This document shows, in pieces, positions 22,419-29,372 of a DNA stretch of 64,000 nucleotides; within the stretch, counting starts at the first letter, position 1; each line of letters starts with the position of its first letter. The position numbers and the translations under genes are program-made. Below the pieces are notes generated by a model. The model did not search any database. It saw only the letters and a program-made list of their open reading frames with translations, and was not told the DNA's origin. The DNA is from a virus, in the IMG/VR virus record IMGVR_UViG_3300007512_000009, positions 1 through 64,000 of that record; one strand, 5' to 3'.

Positions 22419-22887
22419 AATAAAAACATTTAGAAAAACGTACAGACAATATATCAAGCCTTGTGTATTTGAAGGTTACAGACTCGCTGTCCTCTTTGAC
22501 GAAAAAGACACAGTTAAAAACCTTGGTGCTAGGTGGGATAAAGAAGAACAAATTTGGTGGATTCCAAAAGACAAGTTAAACAACAACGATGGTAGGGTTG
22601 GAACTGTTCATGAGTATTTGAATGCCAACAGCATGATTGTTGGTCAGTACGGTGCTAATGCAGATGCGGGATATATCGAACAAAATGGTACACCTAAAAT
22701 GTATTCCCTTATGCATAATGGTAATACGGTATCTGTTGCATGGTACGAAGAGTACGATGCAGTAAGATTCAACCGAGAAGGTATTGCTAGCGAATGGATG
22801 ACCATTGAAGAAGGTAGAAAATATTGGGATTCTCTAATACAAGGTGGATACAGCCGTATGTGGGGGACACACCCAAAAAATGTTTGA
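22405..22887 (+). CDS. DUF5710-type protein with YWDSLIQGGY motif
   Basis: 160 residues. Residues 26-50 (LAVLFDEKDTVKNLGARWDK followed by EEQIWWIPKD) match the DUF5710 pattern, a small domain found in plasmid and phage primase-like proteins. The C-terminal half repeats the design of the two preceding genes, ending GRKYWDSLIQGGYSRMWG. It therefore looks like DUF5710 fused to the shared module. The stop codon lies within the -35 box of the next promoter. Confidence 0.65.
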   Translation: MKTHEIKTFRKTYRQYIKPCVFEGYRLAVLFDEKDTVKNLGARWDKEEQIWWIPKDKLNNNDGRVGTVHEYLNANSMIVGQYGANADAGYIEQNGTPKMYSLMHNGNTVSVAWYEEYDAVRFNREGIASEWMTIEEGRKYWDSLIQGGYSRMWGTHPKNV

Positions 22888-22912
22888 CATACTACAGCCG
22901 TTGTGGTATAAT
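22884..22912 (+). promoter_or_regulatory. sigma70 promoter, consensus boxes
   Basis: TTGACA, 17 bases containing AGCCGTTGTGG, TATAAT. The -35 box overlaps the TGA of the upstream gene. Drives the gene at 22977 and those following. Confidence 0.9.
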
Positions 22913-22920
22913 ACACGTTA

Positions 22921-22934
22921 AGCCCCATGGGGCT
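22921..22934 (+). promoter_or_regulatory. perfect palindrome at the predicted mRNA 5' end
   Basis: AGCCCCATGGGGCT begins about one base after the expected transcription start of the promoter at 22884 and is followed by an A-run. A hairpin at +1 would protect the mRNA from 5' decay; alternatively it is an operator. Confidence 0.55.
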
Positions 22935-22976
22935 AAAAAACAAAACCGTTTCTAGAATATAAAGGAAGAAACAAAA

Positions 22977-23420
22977 ATGGATATGAAAAATAAATATAGC
23001 GTTATTAATTATAATTTTGATGATGTAAGTCCAGAGTGGACATACGACAATTTGACAGATGCACGAAAAGCATATGTAGATAGAATTTTAGAATTTGGTG
23101 AAGCCGTTGGGATTGACCTCTCAGAGATGACCTTCTCAAGAAAGCAACTTAAAGCAGTATCTCTCAGTTTTAAGGACAACGATGACGTTCCGAACTGGAT
23201 TGTAAAAGACCACGACCGTCGTGCAATGCAAGGTGTGTATACTATACCAGAAGTTGTTGAAAAGTTTACTGGTGAGTCACCATTGTCGACAATGGTATTA
23301 GTAATAAAAGAAGATGCTGAAGAAGATGCTGACCAATCAGCATACCAGTATGATGACATCGACCCGACCTCTAGTGAGATTGAGTCAATTATTGCTGAAC
23401 TTGAAGAATCCGTAAAATAA
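22977..23420 (+). CDS. small paralogue of the CobS-like N-terminal domain
   Basis: 147 residues, ribosome site AAAGGAAG. The segment FSRKQLKAVSLSFKDNDDVP then NWIVKDHDRRAMQG matches VTRQDLLDLCASTGIYNVIP then SWITHDKTRR of the CobS-like protein, so the two share an N-terminal domain. The remaining C-terminal part is acidic (EDAEEDADQSAYQYDDID). It could regulate or adapt the ATPase, or be the remnant of a partner. Function unknown. Confidence 0.6.
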   Translation: MDMKNKYSVINYNFDDVSPEWTYDNLTDARKAYVDRILEFGEAVGIDLSEMTFSRKQLKAVSLSFKDNDDVPNWIVKDHDRRAMQGVYTIPEVVEKFTGESPLSTMVLVIKEDAEEDADQSAYQYDDIDPTSSEIESIIAELEESVK

Positions 23421-23435
23421 GAAAGGTCTGAACTC

Positions 23436-23708
23436 ATGTTAATCAGAAGTACGTTTCAATATTCCGATGCTTTAAAAGCAATTATTAAGTTAAACAATAA
23501 AATTGATAATGGGGACTTTCAATGGATGCCAATTGAGCAGAGAATCGGGGCTTTATATTCAGCCAATATCGTTGCTGAAACTTTAATGAAGCAAGATGAG
23601 GGTTATTTTACTGATGACGAAATTTATTTTATGATGGGTGCATATAATTCAATCGGTGATGAAATAAACAAAATAACCACTGGTGACCATTCAGAAGACT
23701 GGAGTTAA
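23436..23708 (+). CDS. small acidic helical protein, unknown
   Basis: 90 residues, MLIRSTFQYSDALKAIIKLN at the start; helical and acidic to the end (DEINKITTGDHSEDWS). AAAGG precedes the start. No family recognised. In the early/middle transcript from 22884. Confidence 0.55.
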   Translation: MLIRSTFQYSDALKAIIKLNNKIDNGDFQWMPIEQRIGALYSANIVAETLMKQDEGYFTDDEIYFMMGAYNSIGDEINKITTGDHSEDWS

Positions 23709-23711
23709 TGA

Positions 23712-24032
23712 GTGTTAAAAGTAACTAATAATGGAAAAATAGTACATGCAGTTCTTACCTTCCCAACTAACGAAGAAAGAACCAAATTTTTCGAAACTAA
23801 TTGTTTAGAAAAACACGGTATATCCGAGAATACGTTGGATACAAAAAATGCTTGTTTCATTGATAGCATTAATATTAATCGTTTAGCGGAAATTATTAAA
23901 TTTACTAGAGATAATTTTAGTGGTGTTGAATTTAATACTAGTTGTGGTGGTAATAACCTAAAAGACTGTAGTAAATATGAACGAAAACACGGTAGCCTTT
24001 GCAATTATTGTCAATATATGGAGTTCGGTTAA
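23712..24032 (+). CDS. small protein with C-terminal cysteine cluster
   Basis: GTG start with a GGAG ribosome site seven bases upstream. 106 residues; residues 80-104 carry SCGGNNLKDCSKYERKHG followed by SLCNYCQYME, four Cys in a C-x8-C-x10-C-x2-C layout that could bind zinc. The first half is alpha/beta (VLTFPTNEERTKFF). Function unknown. Confidence 0.55.
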   Translation: MLKVTNNGKIVHAVLTFPTNEERTKFFETNCLEKHGISENTLDTKNACFIDSININRLAEIIKFTRDNFSGVEFNTSCGGNNLKDCSKYERKHGSLCNYCQYMEFG

Positions 24033-24038
24033 AAAAAG

Positions 24039-24398
24039 ATGATTAAAGCACATAATAACAATAATAATAAAAAATTAAAAAGGACTGACAGTGACACTAT
24101 TTTGATAAATCTTAATAATGTGACACGTGCAGACCTTAACAAATGTTTAAAAAATGGTATTTGTGAAGTTAAAACCACCAACAATAAAGGTGTAGAAGAG
24201 GTAATTTATTGTACCCTTAAAGAATTCCATATGGAAAGTGAAAAAGCAAATGATTGGGTTGATTATTCCTATGAGAGTAATATCCTTGTTGTTTGGGATA
24301 TGAACGGAGATGAATGGCGAGGTGGAAAATGGGTTCAAGTTCACATAAATAATATTACACACTTTGAACAACTAACAGGAGTATTGAGAACATCATGA
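24039..24398 (+). CDS. DUF2693-like small protein
   Basis: 119 residues. An Asn-rich start (HNNNNNKKLKR) is followed by RADLNKCLKNGICEVKTTN, VIYCTLKEFHMES and ILVVWDMNGDEWRGGKWVQV, a layout resembling DUF2693 (SH3-like phage protein with a V.F.K..G..R...CTL and VWD...WR core). The end, NITHFEQLTGV, is also common in such phage proteins. Role unknown. Overlaps the next gene (ATGA). Confidence 0.5.
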   Translation: MIKAHNNNNNKKLKRTDSDTILINLNNVTRADLNKCLKNGICEVKTTNNKGVEEVIYCTLKEFHMESEKANDWVDYSYESNILVVWDMNGDEWRGGKWVQVHINNITHFEQLTGVLRTS

Positions 24399-24595
24399 TT
24401 ACATATAATATCGGAGATTCAGTAGTAGAAAGAGATTCTAAAAGAAAAGGTAAAGTTTTAGACCTTCTAGAAGAAAAAAATCCAAACACGGGCGATATCA
24501 CATATTCTGCGGTTAAAGTCCAATTCCCAGATGGGGAAACAGATTGGGTAAATACAGAAAAAGTTTCTATCATGTTAATAGAAAATAGCAGTTAA
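24395..24595 (+). CDS. small beta-barrel (KOW/Tudor-like) protein
   Basis: 66 residues: MITYNIGDSVVERDSKRKGK, VLDLLEEKNPNTG, YSAVKVQFPDGETDWVNTEK. The GDxVxxxxxxxxGxVxxL...VxFxDGxxxWVxxxxV pattern is typical of small SH3-like barrels that bind nucleic acid or protein. Specific role unknown. Confidence 0.55.
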   Translation: MITYNIGDSVVERDSKRKGKVLDLLEEKNPNTGDITYSAVKVQFPDGETDWVNTEKVSIMLIENSS

Positions 24596-24644
24596 TAGAA
24601 TCTTTTAATATATCTTTCCTAATAAATACTTTTGGAGAGGATAC

Positions 24645-24887
24645 ATGTCTATATCTAATAAAAAGGGGAAAAACGACTGGAAAGAACCCGAAGATAAGAC
24701 TAAATGGCTTCTTGATTTGATTGAGGCAGGTGAGTCAGTGGTAAAAGGATATGAACAATACCTATTAAATAGGGTAGACCACATAGAGTTAGCAAAATTG
24801 ATGACAATGCTACATGATTTATTACCAATGTCTATTAATGACAATTATGATGATGATGGTAATGAAAAAAAGAAGAAGAATAGTTGA
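24645..24887 (+). CDS. small helical acidic protein, unknown
   Basis: 80 residues with a GGAGAGG ribosome site. Helical (WLLDLIEAGESVVKGYEQYL, LAKLMTMLHDLLP) with a mixed Asp/Lys tail. The stop codon lies inside the -35 box of the next promoter. No family recognised. Confidence 0.55.
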   Translation: MSISNKKGKNDWKEPEDKTKWLLDLIEAGESVVKGYEQYLLNRVDHIELAKLMTMLHDLLPMSINDNYDDDGNEKKKKNS

Positions 24888-24912
24888 CATCTTAGAGCCG
24901 TTCTGGTATAAT
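24884..24912 (+). promoter_or_regulatory. sigma70 promoter, consensus boxes
   Basis: TTGACA, 17 bases containing AGCCGTTCTGG, TATAAT. The -35 box overlaps the upstream TGA. Its leader carries a CCGATG/CATCGG hairpin at 24942-24977, ending ten bases before the AAGGAG ribosome site of 24995. Confidence 0.9.
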
Positions 24913-24994
24913 AAACATTCGTTAAGAGGATACGCAATCTCCCGATGGGTTGAGTGTCTGACAAAGTGAAGCATCGGAAAAAGGAGAACTGATT

Positions 24995-25273
24995 ATGGCA
25001 ATGCCCTCAGTTTCGAAACGTAGACAGGTAATCAACTACCTAACTAACTCTGACAATGGTCTTACTGCTTCAGAAGCAAAAAGCCGTTATGGAATCAAAC
25101 GACTTGCAACAGTTATGCATTACATTAAGGCTCAACTTGAGTCAAATGGTAATTGGGAAGTTGTTACAGAAACCACACCACGTGGTAACACTCGATATTT
25201 TATCAATGACATTCATCCAAACCGTACTTACGGTTTTAACCGAATGGGTAAACGAGTACTTGCTACTGCATAA
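24995..25273 (+). CDS. winged-helix DNA-binding protein candidate
   Basis: 92 residues. SKRRQVINYLTNSDNGLTAS, EAKSRYGIKRLATVMHYIKA and then TTPRGNTRYFIN show the helix / helix-turn-helix / wing order of a small winged-helix regulator. An 80-base leader and a strong promoter suggest high early expression. It could bind one of the palindromic sites in this region, but nothing links them directly. Confidence 0.6.
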   Translation: MAMPSVSKRRQVINYLTNSDNGLTASEAKSRYGIKRLATVMHYIKAQLESNGNWEVVTETTPRGNTRYFINDIHPNRTYGFNRMGKRVLATA

Positions 25274-25357
25274 CCTTCTTCTCAAAAGAAGGAATTCCTC
25301 TCTAGTGGTGGAGGAAGATACGACCACCACTAGATTTGAACACACACACACACACAA
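25274..25357 (+). other. two hairpins and an AC repeat in the 25273-25370 gap
   Basis: CCTTCTT/AAGAAGG (25274-25292) follows the stop codon directly. CTAGTGGTGG/CCACCACTAG (25302-25311 with 25324-25333) is a perfect 10-bp stem with a 12-base loop. An (AC) repeat runs at about 25340-25355 up to the AAGGAG ribosome site of 25370. No T-run follows either stem, so RNA processing or translational control is more likely than termination. Confidence 0.55.
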
Positions 25358-25369
25358 GGAGATAAAATT

Positions 25370-25585
25370 ATGGCAAACCCCTACGAGTTACGATACGACA
25401 TTTACCAGAACGCAAGACAATCATTATCGGAAAAATTCTATAATGATTACGAAATTTGGAATAACTGGCAGTTTGATGAACAGGCAAAGGGTGAGTGTCC
25501 TATCAAGGAACGACCGTTAATGCCGACACACGAACAAGTTTTGGTAGAAGCAGAAAAAATTTACAGTTTTGTTCAACAAAAATAA
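25370..25585 (+). CDS. conserved small marine-phage protein
   Basis: 71 residues: MANPYELRYDIYQNARQSLS, EKFYNDYEIWNNW, ending VEAEKIYSFVQQK. I recognise the MANPYELRYDI...IW..W...AEKIY.FV pattern as a small conserved family in marine T4-like phages, with no known function. AAGGAG ribosome site; the leader holds the 10-bp hairpin described above. Confidence 0.65.
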   Translation: MANPYELRYDIYQNARQSLSEKFYNDYEIWNNWQFDEQAKGECPIKERPLMPTHEQVLVEAEKIYSFVQQK

Positions 25586-25589
25586 ATAG

Positions 25590-25739
25590 ATTTTCTTTGA
25601 TAAGTGAATAACCGTTCCTGTGGAAAAGCAGAGGCATTTTTAGACCCTAATACCCTATGCGGGTGTGATGGTGAAGATGATGTAAGATTCATTACCACTT
25701 TACACTGTGGGGCCTCGCAGTGGGAACGATAATTGATGA
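25590..25739 (+). ncRNA. possible structured RNA, 150 bases
   Basis: No convincing gene lies between 25585 and 25783. The stretch has short self-complementary parts, TACCC/GGGTG around 25650-25663 and CACTG/CAGTG around 25703-25722, and ends at the strong palindrome at 25740. This could be a small RNA or an untranslated region with its own terminator. I found no known RNA family and no promoter. Confidence 0.3.
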
Positions 25740-25763
25740 AAGACCCCTTGTACAAGGGGTCTT
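25740..25763 (+). terminator. perfect 24-base palindrome, probable terminator
   Basis: AAGACCCCTTG and CAAGGGGTCTT form a perfect stem with a TA centre, followed by the T-rich CGTCTTAT. It stands between the early operon and a late promoter at 25771, so it probably ends the transcript from 24884. Confidence 0.7.
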
Positions 25764-25770
25764 CGTCTTA

Positions 25771-25778
25771 TATAAATA
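25771..25778 (+). promoter_or_regulatory. T4-type late promoter
   Basis: Exact TATAAATA with only four bases (ATAT) before the ATG at 25783; the expected transcription start would fall on the start codon. No ribosome site. Confidence 0.65.
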
Positions 25779-25782
25779 ATAT

Positions 25783-26049
25783 ATGGATAAAGTGTATGAA
25801 ATTGTTGAGGTTATTTGGGTTGATGCTGAAGAAATCGGTGAAACTGGGTGGAACAACCTAAAATCCCAAATCCGTGATGCTAAGAAACCTTGCCCTAAAA
25901 TGAAATCTGTAGGTTACCTAGTTTATCAAAATGATAAACATATATCTCTATTATCCACCGTGGGAAAAGATTTAGCATCTACTTTAGAAAAAATACCCTC
26001 AGGGTTTATAATTGAAATTAACAAGTTAACCAAGGTTGAAAAAAAATAA
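25783..26049 (+). CDS. conserved phage protein, unknown
   Basis: 88 residues: VYEIVEVIWVDAEEIGETGW, then AKKPCPKMKSVGYLVY, HISLLSTVG and LEKIPSGFIIEI. I know this VGYxVYxxxxHISLLST pattern from small phage proteins; its function is unknown. Preceded directly by a late promoter, which suggests a leaderless transcript. Confidence 0.6.
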   Translation: MDKVYEIVEVIWVDAEEIGETGWNNLKSQIRDAKKPCPKMKSVGYLVYQNDKHISLLSTVGKDLASTLEKIPSGFIIEINKLTKVEKK

Positions 26050-26052
26050 AAA

Positions 26053-26343
26053 ATGATTTACGAATATAAATGCCGTGAATGTGAAGAAATATGGGAAGAA
26101 ATTCTTCCTATGTCGAAGTTCGACAAGCCCATGAAAAATAAATGTCCACACTGCGATGCTAAAAAAGGTAGCGTTTACAGATACGTAAGTACTGCACCCG
26201 CAATGCAAATGGATATGCAAATGGACATCAAAAAACCACATAATATGGGTGGATTCCAAGATGCAATGCAACGAATGGTGGAGTCGCCTGGCGTAAAAGG
26301 TACACCAGAGGCAGAACTACTTAAAGGTAAACATCTGAGTTGA
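26053..26343 (+). CDS. FmdB-type zinc-ribbon protein
   Basis: 96 residues. MIYEYKCRECEEIWEEILPM and then KNKCPHCDAKKGSVYRYVST match the FmdB/CxxC zinc-ribbon family (two CxxC pairs about 30 residues apart, starting with an aromatic YEYxC). Members are small putative regulators. The C-terminus is Met-rich (AMQMDMQMDIKK). Its stop lies inside the -35 box of the promoter for the PurZ-type gene. Confidence 0.7.
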   Translation: MIYEYKCRECEEIWEEILPMSKFDKPMKNKCPHCDAKKGSVYRYVSTAPAMQMDMQMDIKKPHNMGGFQDAMQRMVESPGVKGTPEAELLKGKHLS

Positions 26344-26368
26344 CAACCGAAAGCCCGTAGTGTATAAT
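26340..26368 (+). promoter_or_regulatory. sigma70 promoter for the PurZ-type gene
   Basis: TTGACA, 17 bases, TATAAT; the -35 overlaps the TGA of the zinc-ribbon gene. Spacer contains AAGCCCGTAGTG. Confidence 0.85.
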
Positions 26369-26405
26369 AATATTACAAACGAACTCTAATTAGAAAAGGA
26401 AGTAT

Positions 26406-27497
26406 ATGATGATTGAAAATGGTAAGGTAAACTTTTTGATTGATGGACAATGGGGAAGCACTGGTAAAGGTAAACTAGCAGGTTATCTTTATAGTAAACA
26501 TCCAGAACTGACAATGGCAATAAGTGATAATATGCCTAATGCAGGACATACTTTTACAAGAGATGGAAAGAACTTCATTTTTAAAGCACTACCTACTGGT
26601 GTTCTATTTGACGGAGTGACATCGCTAATCGGACCACAATCAGTTATTGGTGAAGAACAATTTCAATACGAAATGGAAATGGTAAAAAATGAAATTGGTC
26701 ATTACCCGAAAATCATAATTCACCCGATGGCATGCGTTGTCACAGCAAGTGATAAAGATGCGGAAGCAGAAATCGTCAGCAAAATGGCAAGCACTGGACA
26801 AGGTTCGTGTGCAGCCACTGTTAAGAAAATGTGGAGAGCGGGCGAAGCAAACCTTGCTAAAAACAGCAAAATCTTAGAACCTTTCGTGGGTGATACACAT
26901 GAATTTTTACAAGAAAATTTAAAGAATGGTGGAACAGCACTTTCAGAAGGAAGTCAAGGTTTTGACCTTTCAATGAATTGCGGTCATTCTTATCCCCATA
27001 CAACATCTCGTGATTGTCTTATCGGTCGAATGATGGACAACGCAGGTTGTTCGGTCAAATCAGTTGGTAGTATCATTGCTTGTCTTCGAACTCTGCCTAT
27101 TCGTGTAGGTAGCACAGAAAATACCAGTGGCCCCTACTACGATGACCAAGTTGAACTAAATTGGGGTGATGTTTCAAATATGTGTGGGTATGATGTTGAA
27201 GAAAAAACAACAGTGACTCAAAGAATCCGTCGTGTGTTTACAATGTCGGAACAGCAAACACGCAAATTCTGTGAGTACGTGCGACCAGACTATGCATTTT
27301 TGAATTTCGTTAATTACTATGATGAACCAATGGACAGACTAGATGCAATAAATGATGTAGCAAGCATTTTGAATGAATACGGATGTGATTTAACACTACT
27401 TGGTACTGGTGCTGAACTCGATGCAATGGAAATGACTGACAATGCAACCATATCTACACAACATACAGAATTGTTAAAAAATACTCAATGTTTATGA
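26406..27497 (+). CDS. purZ: adenylosuccinate synthetase homologue, PurZ-type
   Basis: 363 residues. IDGQWGSTGKGKL (13-25) is the GTQWGDEGKGK loop of PurA, but the catalytic Asp (E. coli Asp13) is Ser18. Other family landmarks: PNAGHTF, ALPTGVLF, STGQG, EGSQGFDLSMNCG (about 181) and YPHTTSRD (about 197). Ser at this position marks phage PurZ enzymes, which join aspartate to dGMP on the way to 2-aminoadenine (base Z). The length also fits PurZ better than the roughly 430 residues of PurA. No DatZ, MazZ or DpoZ partner is seen in the window, so ordinary purine synthesis remains possible. ATGA overlap with a nucleotide kinase. Confidence 0.75.
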   Translation: MMIENGKVNFLIDGQWGSTGKGKLAGYLYSKHPELTMAISDNMPNAGHTFTRDGKNFIFKALPTGVLFDGVTSLIGPQSVIGEEQFQYEMEMVKNEIGHYPKIIIHPMACVVTASDKDAEAEIVSKMASTGQGSCAATVKKMWRAGEANLAKNSKILEPFVGDTHEFLQENLKNGGTALSEGSQGFDLSMNCGHSYPHTTSRDCLIGRMMDNAGCSVKSVGSIIACLRTLPIRVGSTENTSGPYYDDQVELNWGDVSNMCGYDVEEKTTVTQRIRRVFTMSEQQTRKFCEYVRPDYAFLNFVNYYDEPMDRLDAINDVASILNEYGCDLTLLGTGAELDAMEMTDNATISTQHTELLKNTQCL

Positions 27498-28078
27498 GTA
27501 ATAACACAATAATTCATTGCGTAATAGGGCAAGCAGGCTCTGGTAAATCAACTTTTATACTCCAAAATTTTCCATCGGAAGAACACATTTTTTACAACGT
27601 GGGTTCTATCCTAAGAAAGATGTTCGGTGCCAGCATTGGCAAGAAACAAGATGGTAATAAAAACACGTGGGATTTTGCAGACCCTTTAGTTTATAACGTG
27701 TTTGACCATTGTCATCATATATCAAGAACTCATAATGTACCAATGGTTTCTGATGGGTTTCCGAGAAATATTAATCAACTGGACTATATAGACAAAGTGC
27801 TTAGAGTCGCTGAATATGGTAAAGTTGAAATAAACTTTCATTTATTAGATATCAGTGAAAAAGAGCAGGTACGTAGAATATTGGAAAGAAATGGTCAACT
27901 TGACCAGTACCATATAGAAAGGATTGCTGAATCACGACATAACTTTGAATGCGTTATAGAACGTCTTGAAGGTATCCTTCTTGGTGAAACCGAAAACCTT
28001 GTCTACAACTTAAACTGGTATAAACAAGAAAACGGTTCATTTCAAAAAATTAGTACAGTTAAGCATTCTAGAATATAA
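27494..28078 (+). CDS. adenylate-kinase-like NMP kinase
   Basis: Start at 27494 (ATGA overlap with the PurZ-type gene) rather than 27488. P-loop GQAGSGKST near residue 12 and DGFPRN near residue 80, the adenylate kinase signature. About 194 residues, close to short-lid adenylate kinases; the C-terminus is diverged. Coupling to the PurZ-type gene suggests it phosphorylates the product (d)AMP or dZMP. Substrate is inferred, not shown. Confidence 0.7.
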   Translation: MSNNTIIHCVIGQAGSGKSTFILQNFPSEEHIFYNVGSILRKMFGASIGKKQDGNKNTWDFADPLVYNVFDHCHHISRTHNVPMVSDGFPRNINQLDYIDKVLRVAEYGKVEINFHLLDISEKEQVRRILERNGQLDQYHIERIAESRHNFECVIERLEGILLGETENLVYNLNWYKQENGSFQKISTVKHSRI

Positions 28079-28081
28079 ATA
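28074..28081 (+). promoter_or_regulatory. T4-type late promoter
   Basis: Exact TATAAATA overlapping the stop of the kinase gene, followed by ATACGTT and the ATG at 28089. The sequence downstream repeats that at 19377 (TATAAATAATACGT). Leaderless late transcript predicted. Confidence 0.65.
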
Positions 28082-28088
28082 ATACGTT

Positions 28089-28646
28089 ATGGCAGATTTT
28101 AGTATTAACATCCCAGACGAATATTTAGATGGTTCTGAAGACTTCGGTTTCACTACTATAGATTCTAATGAATTTGAACAAGCCGAGGCAGTAGAAAGAG
28201 AAATTACTGCTGATGTCGCTGAAGAATTAACATCGGGTCTTGTATCAAAAATAACAGGTCTTGAAGGAAAGATTAATGCGGTTCTTTTAAGGCTTAATGA
28301 TTCGACTCAAGACGATGACGATTTGATTCAATCTATTGATATGGTACGTATTGAAGAAAAAATTGATAAAATCCTCTCTATGGAAAACACGGAGATGATG
28401 TCTGCTCTAAACCAACAAGGAGAGAACATCCGTGCAGTTATTGATGAAGTAGAGGAAAGGAAAAACTTATTAGACGACCAATATAAAAAGAAATTATCAG
28501 AGGTCGAAAAAACGGTTATGCCTCTATTAATCAATCTAACTAAAAACCCAGAACGAGAGTATTTAAAGTGGCCCGACCGAGCGTCAAAGGTAAGGGGTTA
28601 TATACAAAGAGTATTAACACTCACAAGAGGAGATGAAAGTACTTGA
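28089..28646 (+). CDS. acidic coiled-coil protein, unknown
   Basis: 185 residues. An acidic N-terminus (NIPDEYLDGSEDFGF) precedes long heptad-like helices (LVSKITGLEGKINAVLLRL, EEKIDKILSME, VEERKNLLDDQYKKKLSEVE) and a folded end WPDRASKVRGYIQRVL. Dimeric or trimeric coiled coil likely. Late promoter directly upstream suggests a virion or assembly role. No family recognised. Confidence 0.55.
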   Translation: MADFSINIPDEYLDGSEDFGFTTIDSNEFEQAEAVEREITADVAEELTSGLVSKITGLEGKINAVLLRLNDSTQDDDDLIQSIDMVRIEEKIDKILSMENTEMMSALNQQGENIRAVIDEVEERKNLLDDQYKKKLSEVEKTVMPLLINLTKNPEREYLKWPDRASKVRGYIQRVLTLTRGDEST

Positions 28647-28688
28647 CAAAATTTGTGACAGTGAACTTTTTAGGATTATTTTTATATT

Positions 28689-29372
28689 ATGAAAACAAAA
28701 CAAAACTTTAACCATATCGGTCTAGCCGACTCGATTATCGAATTAGATACCACATATCGTAACAATAAACGATGGTATAAAATACCAAATGGGGAACTCT
28801 ACCCCAGTGTCACAACCGTTACTGGTTGGGGAAAAAGAGCATTTTTTGCTGAGTGGCGAAGAAAAAACCCAGAAGAATCAAAATTATCGCTATCAAGAGG
28901 TACTGCTTTTCACTCTCTAGTTGAAAACTACCTTAACAACGACGAAGATTTTTTAAAAGGTCAATCTTCCGATTGTATGTTTTTGTTTGAGCAATTTAAA
29001 TCATTACTGGATGGAAAAATTAGTAATATCCGTGCACAAGAAGTGCCATTGTATAGTAATACATTAAGGTTAGCCGGCAGGGTAGACTGTGTTGCAGATT
29101 ATGATGGTACTTTAAGCATTATCGACTTTAAAACTAGTAAAGCAGAGAAAAAAGAAGAATGGGTTGAAAGTTATTTCGCTCAAGCAACTGCTTATGCTAT
29201 TATGTGGAAAGAAATGACTGGTGAAACAATAGACCAAATTGTTATTTTGATATCATCTATGGACGGTTCAAGTCAAGAATTTGTTAAAAAACCTGTTAAG
29301 TACGTACCCGTCTTAAAAAAGATGATAGATGGGTATTGGAAAGACAACATACCACACGATTTTAGTTATTAA
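28689..29372 (+). CDS. PD-(D/E)xK nuclease, RecB/Exo-like
   Basis: 227 residues. Motifs of the RecB-like nuclease family: YPSVTTVTGWG at the N-terminus, RGTAFHSLVE, then RLAGRVDCVADYDG and LSIIDFKTSK, where D...DFK gives the D-x(n)-(D/E)-x-K core. FAQATAYAIMWKEM matches the QxxxY motif. These enzymes degrade or trim DNA ends; a conserved gene in T4-like marine phages. Converges on the next gene with a 4-base overlap. Confidence 0.8.
   Translation: MKTKQNFNHIGLADSIIELDTTYRNNKRWYKIPNGELYPSVTTVTGWGKRAFFAEWRRKNPEESKLSLSRGTAFHSLVENYLNNDEDFLKGQSSDCMFLFEQFKSLLDGKISNIRAQEVPLYSNTLRLAGRVDCVADYDGTLSIIDFKTSKAEKKEEWVESYFAQATAYAIMWKEMTGETIDQIVILISSMDGSSQEFVKKPVKYVPVLKKMIDGYWKDNIPHDFSY

Noticed and set aside
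25573-25755. 60-codon minus-strand frame in the 25.6-25.8 kb gap
   Set aside because: No ribosome site, runs into the terminator palindrome, and the composition is not protein-like.
26406-27497. Reading the Ser for Asp change in the PurA loop as a sequencing error
   Set aside because: Other family-diagnostic segments (PNAGHTF, EGSQGFDLS, TTSRD) and the short length also differ from PurA in the PurZ direction, so a single-base error would not explain it.
28643-28680. TTGACA overlapping the stop of the 28089 gene, as in the real promoters
   Set aside because: No acceptable -10 box 16-18 bases downstream, so the PD-(D/E)xK gene probably relies on read-through.
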